A DNA stretch of 64,000 bases from Cryptomeria japonica. Lineage: Eukaryota; Streptophyta; Pinopsida; Cupressales; Cupressaceae. Below, in pieces: positions 1-10,040 of this stretch. How positions within the stretch are numbered: the first letter of the stretch is position 1; each line of letters starts with the position of its first letter. Position numbers and translations under genes: made by a program. The DNA is taken from contig NC_081410.1 of NCBI RefSeq assembly GCF_030272615.1, forward strand, positions 223,995,415-224,059,414, given 5' to 3'. The notes beneath the pieces are model-generated. The model did not search any database. It was not told where the DNA came from and worked only from the letters and a program-made list of their open reading frames with translations.

Positions 1-16
1 CTATTGTTTTGCTTGG

Positions 17-232
17 TCAATTTAGTATATCAAGAGTATGTTGTCTTGCTTCGGTAATATGTTGTACATGCTTGTATCCCAATCCTTGATTCCCTAGATT
101 ATCATTCGGAACAACAGGTTCTAGTCTTCCTTGTTTCTGTAACCCCAGGTCTATGGTACCATCATAGCCATGTCTTTGGAGTATTTTGAATCCATTGCCA
201 TACTGATCTATGTGTATTCTGGGTATTGTCAT
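17..232 (-). pseudogene. gag-pol fragment with G-patch-like segment
   Basis: A 71-residue open stretch downstream of the protease in the same element. It carries a glycine-spaced pattern (GNGFKILQRHGYDG, then LGLQKQGRLEPV, then NQGLGY) that resembles a G-patch, a nucleic-acid-binding module. G-patch segments next to the protease are known in some betaretroviruses and in some plant Ty3/gypsy polyproteins. The G-patch call rests on glycine spacing and the QGxxEP-like end and is moderate. The polyprotein is interrupted by stops between this stretch and the protease. Confidence 0.5.
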
Positions 233-579
233 ATGATCTTCTTCTCTATATATCCAATGGTTAACATCTTTGTTCAGGGATTCTTCTTGGAAGTCACCCC
301 ATCTAATGAAAGAGCATGAATCTGTGTATCTGACAATTTATTTTCCTTTGTCTCGCTTTTGCACTGTAGTGTGAGGTTTCCCAAAGGACTTAGGAGAAAG
401 AGACAACTGTTTCCCACTTAAAGTATTTGCAATAGAGTATTCTCCACAACCCATATCCTTTATTTGTAAGGAGGATGTTGTAGGCATATCTTTTTTTGTT
501 TCTGTGATCTTTAATGCTTCCAGCTGTGTAATGAGAGGTGCAACCTAATTGATAGGTATCTAATTTTCCACACTATCTT

Positions 580-1524
580 TCAGATAATTGCAATGTGGAA
601 TGGATTTGGATCGCCCTTTATGGTGATTTCAATACCATTGTATGGGAATTTGACACACTGATGAAATATGGATGGTACTGCTTGCATAGTGTGGATCCAT
701 GGGCAGCCTAATAACATGTTATATCCCAGTTCTCTGTCCAAGACTTGAAAAGAGACCTCTATTGTTATTGGTCCTACTTGTATAGGTAATGTTACAATGC
801 CTTTAGATGGACATTCTTCGTCATCGTAAGCCTTGATATTTATCATTTTGGAAGAATCAATGTGAAGTTCAAAATATCCCAGTGCTTTGACTAGCTTTAA
901 AGCACAAATGTTGAGACCAGCTCCCCCATCTATGAGTACTCTTCTGATTCTTTTCTTATGAATGTAAGCTTCCAGATGTAGTGGGTCATTATGAAGCAAT
1001 TTATCACTAGGAATATCTTGTTCTATGAATGCAATACATGTGCCTTGTATCAGATTTCCTACCATAGTTTGGAAGGCATTTTCATCTATATCTTTGTCCA
1101 CTACTGAATCTTGAAGTGCTTTGTCCAGTATAGCTCTATGATTGGGTGAAATATGCAATAATTCGAATAATGATATATGTGCTAGAGTTTTCTTAAGTTT
1201 CTCAACTACATTGTAAGTCCCTACTACTGGTGGTTGATTTTGTGGTATCCCTTGTAAAGTTACCTTTGACCTGCGAGTAACTACTGCATAGTCTCTATCT
1301 CTGGGAGTAATTGTGATTGTAGCAATTGTATCATTTGTATCATAGGTTGTTTTATCAATATTTATGTTAAATCCCTCTTCATAGTCTTGATGTGTATGTT
1401 TGACATCCATAATATGTCCAATGAGTTCATCTTCAAACCAACCTGAGTGAGATGGTTGATCATGCCCCCAGTCTCTAAGACAAAGATTTGTATCATCATC
1501 GTACTTTGGTGCTTCAGATATCAT
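580..1524 (-). pseudogene. Ty3/gypsy protease region of gag-pol
   Basis: A 314-residue open frame. Near residues 195-215 is a retropepsin active-site motif of the plant gypsy type (VLIDGGAGLNIC; the usual D-S/T-G is D-G-G here), followed about 60-70 residues later by the second conserved strand and helix of the fold (YNMLLGCPWIH). This enzyme would mature the element's own Gag-Pol. It follows gag in the same direction. No reverse transcriptase is in the window, so the frame is only the front of pol. The ends are set by stops, not by a known start; the real protein is a fusion with gag. Confidence 0.8.
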
Positions 1525-1584
1525 GCAAATTTGGTGATCATCTCTATGAGTATCTTGATATTGGTCTTCTTGATCAAGTGTTTC

Positions 1585-1938
1585 TTATGAATCATTGTTT
1601 GTTGTATCTCCTGAGCTAATGGCATGAATAGTGTAGTCGTATGAGACCTTTGTGTAGTTAGCCATATTGTCTTGGGTACCTGATGTGGTAGCTTTTCCCT
1701 TGTCATGCTTAACAAAAGGATCCTTAAAAATCCTATGATTTGTGTTTGATGAGGTCTTATCAGTATCAATTGTGATGTCCCCTTGGTCTATCATATCTTG
1801 GACCAAGTTTTTCAATTTGTAGCAACTTGTCATTTTGTGACCTTTAGTCCTATGATAATTGCAGAAATCATTATCATTCCACCATGTGGGTTTGAAAGGA
1901 CCTGGTTCATACACTCTTACTTCAGGTAAAGTGATCAT
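1585..1938 (-). pseudogene. Ty3/gypsy gag C-terminal zinc-binding region
   Basis: A 117-residue frame with CNYHRTKGHKMTSCYKLKNL near residues 27-46, the short Cys/His knuckle seen at the end of Gag in many plant Ty3/gypsy elements, followed by LVQDMIDQGDI. It binds nucleic acid during packaging in related elements. It overlaps the start of the protease frame in a different phase, so a frameshift separates the two. A reading frame in this phase continues upstream into gag with stops. Confidence 0.75.
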
Positions 1939-1989
1939 GTTTGTCTATATTAAATTTTTGAGTGCTGACTTAATTGGTTCTCCTAAAGG

Positions 1990-3507
1990 TGTGTAATTTC
2001 TTCTTGGAGTGTTTACCCTGGGGTATCTTGTGTTCATGTTTTGCGTAGCATTTACATTTGCTAATGTTGTGTCATTCCATGTATGTGGATTTTTTGACTA
2101 ACTCATTCCCAAAGATAAAATGGGTTGAGTTCTGTTTATCATTTTGGCGTCTACAATACCATCATTGGTCACATTTTTGTTTTTTGACGAAAACTTAGAT
2201 TTGTCATTGTTGTTGGTGTTGCCATACTTAATAAGACCTTTCTCTACTAATCCCTTCTCACATTTGAGAGCCTTTTATGTGATTTGTTTGAATGTGGTTA
2301 CACATTGTATTTGTATCAGATATTTAATCTTAGAAATCAAATTTTCTGTAAACATATCCACTCGCTCTGTTTCTAGGATAATTGTCTTGCACCTCCTATA
2401 CAAAGCCCTCCATCATTGTATGAAGGATGGAAATGTTTCATTCTCGTATTCTTTAGAGGCACATAAGTCCATCAAAGTAAGGGTGTCAATGTTGTGCGAG
2501 AAGTTTGCTATAAATTATTCAGCTAATTATCCCCATGATGTGATGGTTGGTGGTAAATGTGAAAACCACTATAAAGCCAAACCTCCCAGACTTTTAGGAA
2601 ATAGTCTCATTAGATAAGTATCTTCTGAGGCAACTTCTATACATGTCATAAAAAATTCTCTGATATGATCTCTAGGATCACCCTTCCCTCGATATCTATC
2701 AAATTTGGGTGTTTCAAAATGTTGTGGGAAAGGTGGCATGTATAATGTGTGATCGAATGGGTAAGGACGTAGGTCCTACATTGTGTAGCTCTTTTTATCA
2801 TTACCAGTTTGCATTGTCGTCATTTGTTGTTGCAAATTCTATATTTGTTGTGTCAGAATATCTATTTGTGTCAAAGGTATACCTTGTGTTTGTGTATGTC
2901 CCACAAAAGGATTCATGGTTGCATAACTAGGAGGTTGTTGGAAGGTACCAAGATAATAACCTTGTGTGTTGTGCGTTCCACTAGGTAGTGTGAAATAGCT
3001 GATATGCGAACCCATGTTTGGTTGAGTTGTATTTGTTGTATTGGCAATACCTAGATTTGCATTTTGTTGACTATATGTGGATCCCATAGAATAGGAAACT
3101 AGAGATTGGGTTGCACTAGGTATTGAGACACTTGATATTATTGGTATGCTCTGTGATGGCATACTAGCATTGATCATTGAGGATGACACACTTGTTTGAA
3201 AGTTTGTATTTGTGTTGACATTTGTTTGGATAGGTACGTTTTGAGGAAAACTGGAGGTCATTGCTTGTATTTGTGTCAAGGGTGGTGTTTGACTGTTATC
3301 TTGACCTAAAGTTTTTCCTAGTGATAAAATCTTTGTGACATAAAAAACCTCAGGTAGTTTTGCCCCATTTTGTATTAATAGCGAAAGATACTTGTCCCTA
3401 TCGCTATGTATAAGTGCATCTAGGATCATGAGGACAAGTGGATCTTGCTGTGCAGACTCAATTTCTTCTTTTGTCAAATGTTGTTGTAATTCATTTATGG
3501 TGGACAT
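1990..3507 (-). pseudogene. Ty3/gypsy gag core, decayed
   Basis: Reading right to left, 2839-3507 is an intact 222-residue gag N-terminal part rich in Gln, Ser, Thr and Asn (it starts MSTINELQQHLTKEEI). It leads into a retrotransposon Gag core at about 2160-2740: FDRYRGKGDPRDHIREFF, then SLGGLAL, a stop, and WFSHLPP. The core has several in-frame stops, one directly before the WFSHLPP segment, so no Gag can be made. The plus-strand open frames over 2144-2930 are shadows of this region. Gag forms the particle in living relatives. Confidence 0.7.
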
Positions 3508-3719
3508 TGTCTATGTACCTAAGTGTTGACCTATTGACATGTCCATGTTCCAAGTAGGGTTTATAGATTGTGTGTTGTTCGGGTCCATTATTCCTTTCAC
3601 TTTCTGGGACCTTGTGATGGGCATCTAAAATTGCCTATATGAAGGTGGTTCTATGCAAGACAGTGGCCTAACACTAGACTGTAGACGTAAATATGAGGTA
3701 TGCAAGACTATACTAGACT

Positions 3720-4001
3720 CTATTGAGGAGGTTGATGTGAGACCTTTTTAGCATTTCTAGATTTCTCTAATGCAAGTCTTTCCATTTGTTGACCAAGTTT
3801 TTCAACCTCAATCTCTCTATCAATTATATGGGAAATCCTAGACTCAATGTTTATCTCGTGTATGACTCCTATATATTGAGGTGCGCTTCTTCTTAAATCC
3901 CAAGCTAAGTTAGCTAGACCATCAATGATTTCTTGTTGACCACCGTTTGGAACTAGATTAGGTTGCTCAAAGGGGAGCAAACCATCACCTGGGAGACTCA
4001 T
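3720..4001 (-). pseudogene. Ty3/gypsy gag 5' segment
   Basis: A 93-residue frame upstream of the gag core, starting MSLPGDGLLPFEQPN and containing a charged helix (DREIEVEKLGQQMERLALEKS). It is the first frame after the leader and could be the original start of Gag, separated from 2839-3507 by disrupted sequence. I do not recognise a domain in it; assignment rests on position and orientation. Confidence 0.45.
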
Positions 4002-4019
4002 GAATGCACATGCTATGAA

Positions 4020-4255
4020 CCTATAACTAACAATGGACTTAGATGTATATGAGGTCTAGATGAAGACGTATATGATAATGTAACTAATATGGATGATAAT
4101 ACAAAAAAAAGACTTAGGATGATAATGAGGACGTAAGTGGGACTATGCAAAAGATGTAGGATGATAATGAGGACGATAATGAGGACATAAGTGGGACTAT
4201 GCAAAAGACGTAGGACGATAATGAGGACGTAAGTGGGACTATGCAAGGACTATGT
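4020..4255. repeat. minisatellite in gypsy leader
   Basis: Direct repeats built from 'gataatgaggac' and 'gtaagtgggactatgcaaaag', about 50 bp per unit, three to four imperfect copies. The overlapping reading frames show the same repetition (HSPTYVLII repeated) and are not genes. Confidence 0.75.
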
Positions 4256-5222
4256 AAAAGACTGCCTAGGGTCACAAGTATGAAAGGACTTTTGAGTTTT
4301 GGTTTCAAAATGGACTTTGTTTTCTGTAACTTCGTGTGTAGGACAATGTTTTGTAGTTTTCCAAATCTGAGAACAATTGCTAGTAGGTATGTATAGCTGA
4401 CTGACTCAATTTTCAAACAATCTTGGAAAATTCAGAGATACATGGGATAGGGCCTGAAATAGCCCAAGTGACTGACTCAATACTAGTCTAGCACAATGAT
4501 ACATAAAAAGGCACGGAATACAATCTTAGGCTGGATAGTGGACACCATTCAGTGAGGCCCTTACGAAATACCGAGACAAAATGAACAGATAGAGAGTCTG
4601 GCAGCACTGGCTCCACTCCACGGCACACACTTCTCGAGCATGCCAGTCTCTCTTACCCTGAAGATCCGAGGATCTTTTAGCCGAGGGATTCATGTATCAT
4701 AGTGTAAGGTACATGAATGGTATCTATGGGGTACGATCCGCACACTTAGAACCATTGAATGTAGGATTTTTGGCAACTAAATTGGTTCTTAGTATTAGGT
4801 TTCGAGGGGTCTCGATCCAACAATGGATTCTCAGAGCAAGCCACTTAAGGCTTTAGTTGAGCTTATCAGTGCAGGGAAGGCCCCCACATATATCAAATTC
4901 ACTCAACACTCTAGCCACCTGACCAGTATATTTATATAGCAACTCGAAAAACCCACTCAAGAGTACGCTGGGAGAGATGATATCCCTATCGCATCCCAAT
5001 TCAAAGTACCTTTGTGGGGTGATGAAATCCCCAGTCAAAGATACCCCTCACTATGAAGAACAAAAGAAAATTTGGATGTCATTGTCACCTTCCTTCTTTC
5101 TCCCAAGAGCCCAATGACAGGTAGAAAGTAAGTTAGTGCAACTGTAGGTCCACCCCAGACACAATGAAAAGTTCTTTACCTTAAAAAATAGAAAATGATT
5201 TAATCTAATGCAGTCTGATTCA
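4256..5222 (-). other. gypsy leader, no gene
   Basis: Untranslated leader between the minisatellites and gag. Short open frames (for example 4853-5038) show no recognisable domain. I see no other feature. Confidence 0.5.
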
Positions 5223-5560
5223 CGTTCGTTTTATAGCCCAAATTTAGGTGTTAGATCCGCATGTGCATGTCAATTTTAAACACCAAATCCAAGAATGAAG
5301 GCATACATGTCAATTTTAACCATTTGTTTAATTTTTAAGCACTAAAAACCAAGTGTGAGATACACACATGTCAATTTTAGCCCATGTTCATTTTAAACAC
5401 CAACAACGAAGTGTGAGATTATCCATGCATGTCCTTTTTAACTGTTGTTGATTTTAAGCACTAAAAAATTGAAGTGTGAGATTATCCATGCATGTCCATT
5501 TTAACTGTTGTTGATTTTAAGCACTAAAAATTGAAGTGTGAAGTGTGCATGCAAAATTAC
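5223..5560. repeat. tandem repeats of about 62 bp in gypsy leader
   Basis: Repeated 'gaagtgtgagattatcc', 'atgcatgtcc' and 'gattttaagcactaaaaa' blocks. Two clean adjacent copies lie near 5408-5535, with more degenerate copies to the left. Part of the element's untranslated leader. Confidence 0.75.
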
Positions 5561-5639
5561 TAATCTAATCCTCTCTGCAAATCCACCACAGGCTATAAAC
5601 AAAAGATTGGTAGTGAAATTAAACCAATAAAAAATAGAA

Positions 5640-5805
5640 ACTCAAAACTAGACAGAGGCGATTGCGTAATACTACCTGAGCGATTGCGTGATACTTACAG
5701 ACCGAATGCGTAAATCTGACAGACCTAATGCGTAAATCTAACAAGCTGAATGCATGACGGTATTTGGTCAATTGCATAGCACTACTAGCTCGATTGCATG
5801 ACAGA
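5640..5805. repeat. short direct-repeat array (unit about 22 bp)
   Basis: About seven degenerate copies of a unit containing 'cgattgcgtgat' or 'cgaatgcgtaaat'. The same kind of array recurs at 6210-6365 and, more diverged, at 58700-58890 in the second gypsy copy, always on the leader side of the LTR. Not a CRISPR: units are adjacent without unique spacers. Confidence 0.7.
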
Positions 5806-6209
5806 ATGTAGAACAAAAAAAAGTTAGAAAAATACAAGAAAACTAAACCCAATCAGGAACTTGCGAAACCAATTGTGAAGCCCTAGCCAAATCCCTCATC
5901 ATCCATTCAATATTGATTAGATCATATTTAACTGTATAAGAAAGAACTAGGCTATTATATCTATCTAAGGCCAGTTGTTCCTCCGAATCCTGTATCAATT
6001 TTTTTGCCTGGAGAACTTTTTGATATCGCTTGGCTTCTCTCCTTTGTTGTTTCATCCTTCTTGCACCTGAAATCTTGAACTAAACTTTTCTTGCCATAAA
6101 CGATGTTAATCAAATTATGAAATAAAAAGCAATTTGATCCCAGATTAACCGATTTTAAGACATAATTAAACAGAACAGATAACAAACGGAAGAAAAAATT
6201 AAATAGAAC

Positions 6210-6365
6210 AGATTCTTGCGAATGTGTGATCCCAAAAGGGCGATTGTGTGATCTAGGCAGGGTGATTGTGTGACCCTGTCTGAATGAATACGTGACCCTG
6301 AAGGGTTGAATGCGTCATCCTATCTATGCGATTGTGTGATGATGTAAGCTCGATTGTGTGATGGA
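6210..6365. repeat. second short direct-repeat array in gypsy leader
   Basis: About seven copies of 'gcgattgtgtgat' with 10-12 bp between them, close to the primer site. Same motif as 5640-5805. Confidence 0.7.
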
Positions 6366-6464
6366 AAATCTTTTCTCAAAATTCATGCAACCTGCAAAAA
6401 AATGAAAAACCCGCACAATCTGCAAAAATCACATAGAACACAGAATAAGGTTAAATTGTTGTTA

Positions 6465-6483
6465 GTTCATGTTGGGTTCACCA
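6465..6483 (-). other. putative tRNA primer-binding site of gypsy element
   Basis: On the minus strand, three bases after the LTR end, the sequence is TGGTGAACCCAACATGAAC. TGG followed by a tRNA-complementary stretch is the usual layout of a minus-strand primer site. It is not the initiator-Met type (TGGTATCAGAGC) used by the copia elements here; I cannot name the tRNA. Confidence 0.65.
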
Positions 6484-6486
6484 AAA

Positions 6487-7723
6487 TGTGGGATGCAAAA
6501 TTTATCTTCTATTAACAAAGTAATCAATTAGAATTTAACAAACAATACAATGAAATAACGCAATTGAGAAATAGGAATTATAAATCATCAAATCAAAAAC
6601 TCCCTATTTTGTGACTGCTTAGAACTTCCATTGCTCTTCTCCTCTTCATGGTATGATGGTTCTCAGATATTGCGCTGGTAACCTACAAGTGACACAAAGA
6701 TTCAAAGTTTGTGATTGTTGAAAATGGAGATTGGATGCTCAATTTATAGAAAATTGAATGAGTTTGATTGAAAGGTGGAACAGATTGATCAAGAGGTGTG
6801 AACTCAGGTGAGCTCAAATGAAAATTGATAGCTGAACTGCTGATTGTAGGAGTGAAACTAAATAGATTGAATAGATTAATTGAGTTAACTGATTGAGAAA
6901 AAGCTGACTAAAGGAAGAAAAAGAGTGATTGGAGGAAATAAAGAAGATGACACAGAGAGCTTAATTTAGAAAAAGCTAACTGAAAGATGGAAATAGAGAT
7001 TGGAGAGATAAACGGTTTAGTTAATTAATTGATTGAATTAATTAATTTAGCACGTGCTTGCATTTAGATTTGGATTTTTAATTTAATCTTTGCATGAGAT
7101 ATTAATTCAATTTAGTATTTGAATATATTTAGAATTTAACTTTGATTTTCAATTGGGTTTTTGAAATCATGCACATGTAATTGAATTTGGAAGAAATTAG
7201 AAGAATATGAAATTAAATGAAATTAGAAGAATTAATAAAACTAAATGAAATTAGAATTTGGGGCTTTGGAAATGGAGAATTAATTAGTTAATTAAATAAT
7301 TTAAAGAAACTATTTAATTATGTAGAAATGGAATTTAATTAAATAATAAAGATTATTTAATTTAAAGGATTAAATCACAATTAATTAAATAATAAATATT
7401 TAATTAATATTTAGAAGAGGGTTGAATGATTAGATGATTAAATATAGAAATTGAATAATTAGTAACTTGTTTAAATAATAAAGATTATTTAAATTGGGGA
7501 ATTAATCATAATTAATTAAATAATAAATATTTAATTAATATTTAGGAAATGATTAAAATGATGAAATGATGATAGAATAGGAAAATAGAATAATTAATAA
7601 GATGATGAGGAAATATGAATTTAGAAGAAATAGATTAGTTAAATTAATTAAATAATAAAGATTATTTAATCAATTAGAGGAATAATTAGTACATGATCAA
7701 TGAGACATTTTTAGGTGTCTACA
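6487..7723 (-). repeat. LTR of gypsy element (5' LTR)
   Basis: On the minus strand it begins TGTAGACACCTAAAAATG at 7723 and ends ...CCCACA at 6487, giving 1237 bp with TG...CA ends. It lies directly next to the primer site. A related copy lies at 58972-59988, and its first ten bases also match the start of the solo LTR at 54596. The U3 half (about 7020-7690) is extremely AT-rich with repeated 'taattaaataataa' blocks. Confidence 0.8.
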
Positions 7724-7807
7724 ATGGTTACCTCATCCATAATTTTTAAAGATAATAAGGCATTGGATGTAGAGCCCCTGGTAGAATGTAATTTACAAGA
7801 CACATAG

Positions 7808-8875
7808 GTGATGTCGACAAATGAAGAGATACCAGTAGATTCAGAGAGTGCACAGGTTACAAATGTTGAGGACAATAGTCCTCCAAATCAGAATGTACAG
7901 GTTGAGGACACAGTTCATAAGGAGGAACCGGCAGTAACTGATGTTGCACCAAGTGGCGAAGCCATCGGTGAAAAAGAGGAAGCTATTAAAGTTAATAAAC
8001 CATCAGTAGAGAAGAAAAAGGAATCTGACAGGGACCAGTAGTGAGCACATCATTGTTGTCAATTGACACCTCACAGGTAGAACAAAAAAGCATAACTGAG
8101 ATGAGTTCTACTAAGCTCTTGATGATGACTGCATAGAAGATGATGAAGGAAGGATCTATGGACAAAGAAATTATTGATCAATCAATCCTAATTTTGTATA
8201 GACTTGTCCAAGAGTGCCATTTTGACAAAGGAGAAAGCCCATTCGGCAAGCTCAAAATAATCGCAAAGCACATTTCTAAGGACTTTCAATCTTTACAACA
8301 GATATCAAACCGGTGGGCATTGGAGAGATTCACAGAAGCTAAGAGAGCTACTTTTAAACAGATGATTGATTCAAAGAAGAAAGAGATTACTGATAAGATG
8401 AAGTTGATTGATAATTCTCTAAGGAAATGTACTAATATTTATAGAGTATGCTGCAACATAGGACTACTTACTGCAGACATAGATAAAGGGATTAAGGATT
8501 CACGAGACAATTGTAGGCATAGTCAATTCTTTTGATGGCTCAAATTCTTTGACTGCATCTATTAATGGTCTGATTTTGGTATTGGAAGCTCAAGTTTCAT
8601 CTCTTGAAATGCAAAAAGACAAAATTATAAGAAAAGCTAGAGGTCTCACAGGATTGGTGAGTCCCCGGTTGGACTCTTTGAGTGTACATAAAAAGGAATG
8701 CATTGATTTGGTTGGTAGGCCCACACCGGCAGAGCTTAAGGATGAAGAGTCATATACTCACATGCTTAATGGACTTGTATATATTTTCGGCACATTCAAA
8801 TCCAGTAGGGATACTTATCTAGACCTTTTGGAGAAAGCCTATCCGGAAATTTTCAAGTATATTCAACTCCGGTAA
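7808..8875 (+). pseudogene. unrecognised ORF upstream of polypurine tract
   Basis: Three open pieces form one broken frame: 7808-8041 (acidic, Glu/Val/Ser-rich), 8140-8535 (helical, KKKEITDKMKLIDNSLRK) and 8549-8875 (LEAQVSSLEMQKDKIIRK, ending in YPEIFKYIQLR). A one-base loss near 8508 explains the shift from the second to the third piece; an earlier shift lies between 8041 and 8140. Predicted character is a disordered acidic N-terminal part followed by a long coiled region. I recognise no family. It ends about 80 bp before a purine-rich tract and 270 bp before an LTR, so it is probably carried by a retroelement as a 3' ORF. It could instead be a host fragment. Confidence 0.5.
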
Positions 8876-9127
8876 GGTATTTTGGGACACATTCTTTGAA
8901 CAGACTTTCATTTTTCATCTCAGTTTTTGGTTTTGTTTTTTTTGCATTGATGTCAAAGGGGGAGGTATAGGTGAAAAATATATTCTTGACATCAGGAGTT
9001 ATGGAGATATAGAATATTTTTTACAAATCATGATCACAGATAGATATTCAGGTCAAGGGGAGCAGTCTCAGGGTGAAACCAGCAGATGGAAACCATTATC
9101 ATTTTTCACATTAGTGTTGCCATCAAT

Positions 9128-9142
9128 GCCAAAGGGGGAGAT
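9128..9142 (+). other. polypurine tract of element F
   Basis: 'gccaaagggggagat' directly precedes the LTR start. A similar tract, 'gtcaaagggggagg', lies about 175 bp upstream at 8953-8967. Confidence 0.65.
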
Positions 9143-10040
9143 TTTTGGCAATTGGCATTCATTTGATTGGTTTCAATATGTTATCATTGATGGCAACATG
9201 TTTCGGCTTTCATTCTTTGGTTTGGTTGTTCATCGGCTGACACTTCACTGGCACCAGCACCGGTAGGTATCTTCACCGATAGGAAGGATTCTTTGGGTAC
9301 CGGCATTGGAGGTCGACATGTTTTACATTCAAGATACTAGTATTGGAGGCTAACGTCATTTGGGAGATCCGACAATCGGCAATTGATTTTGATTTTTATG
9401 TATATATGTAATTGAGTTGACATGTATATTTATTTTGTAATTATCTATGTAAGTTGACATAAGGCATAAAGGATTGTAAGGGTATATAGGTCTGTTGATT
9501 AGATAATTTTGTGTAATGAGATATGTTATGATATGAGAGTGATAATTGTAATGTGAGGAATGTTATAATGCAAATATTATGTAAGAGGTTATTTCGGTAA
9601 GGGTTTAGGGTTTCAAAAATGGAACAGTCGGAGCTTGAACCAGAACTCTAGCAGATGTAGTAAATGAGTTTAGTTTTATATTTTCTTATTTAAAGTGACT
9701 GTATTCAATGAGATTCCTTTGTGATGAGCAGCGTGCTCTAGGTTGTAAGCCTTCCTGCAAGTGCAGGCCCCCATATTGTGTAATATCTTTTTATATGGCT
9801 AGTGGATTGATATTGTGGGTCACAAATCCCACCGTGGTTTTTTCTCTTTGAGGTTTCCCACATATAATTATTTGTGTTATGGTATTCATTTGTGTGATTG
9901 GCTTATTGATTACTTTACTTCTTTCAATTATATATGTGGTTTTTTACCAGCTGGTGAATGCATGTTATAATAAGGTTAAAATTGAACATTCTGATAGAAC
10001 ACTGATTCACCCCCCCTCTCAATGTTCTTGGATTCCAACA
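9143..10040 (+). repeat. 3' LTR of element F
   Basis: Starts at the position equivalent to TGTTGGCA of the other copia LTRs (here TTTTTGGCA, one base changed) and ends 'ggattccaaca' after the C-rich block 'attcaccccccctctc' typical of the copia LTRs in this window. It contains the conserved 'ttatcattgatggcaa' block at 9181-9196. 898 bp. Confidence 0.7.

Larger units (their letters stand above)
1..7723 (-). mobile_element. Ty3/gypsy retrotransposon, 5' part, truncated by window edge
   Basis: The element reads right to left: LTR (6487-7723), primer site (6465-6483), a leader of about 2.4 kb with several tandem repeat arrays, gag remnants (about 1585-4001), retropepsin-type protease (580-1524) and a G-patch-like segment (17-232). 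Reverse transcriptase, RNase H, integrase and the 3' LTR would lie to the left of the window. The order gag then protease and the gag and protease motifs fit Ty3/gypsy. Several in-frame stops in gag make this copy non-functional. Its target duplication cannot be tested because the 3' end is missing. Confidence 0.85.
7724..10040 (+). mobile_element. 3' end of copia-like element F with extra ORF
   Basis: A truncated element consisting of a coiled ORF remnant (7808-8875), polypurine tracts and a 898-bp 3' LTR (9143-10040). Its left side abuts the gypsy LTR at 7723/7724, so gag, pol and the 5' LTR are not in the window. Its right end abuts gag sequence of element A, suggesting F inserted into A, but with only one end available the target duplication cannot be checked. 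Confidence 0.6.

Noticed and set aside
2144-2930. Plus-strand ORFs opposite the gypsy gag
   Set aside because: They are antisense to a clear Gag core on the minus strand.
5640-6365. CRISPR-like regular short repeats
   Set aside because: Units are degenerate, adjacent and without unique spacers, and the context is a plant retrotransposon leader.
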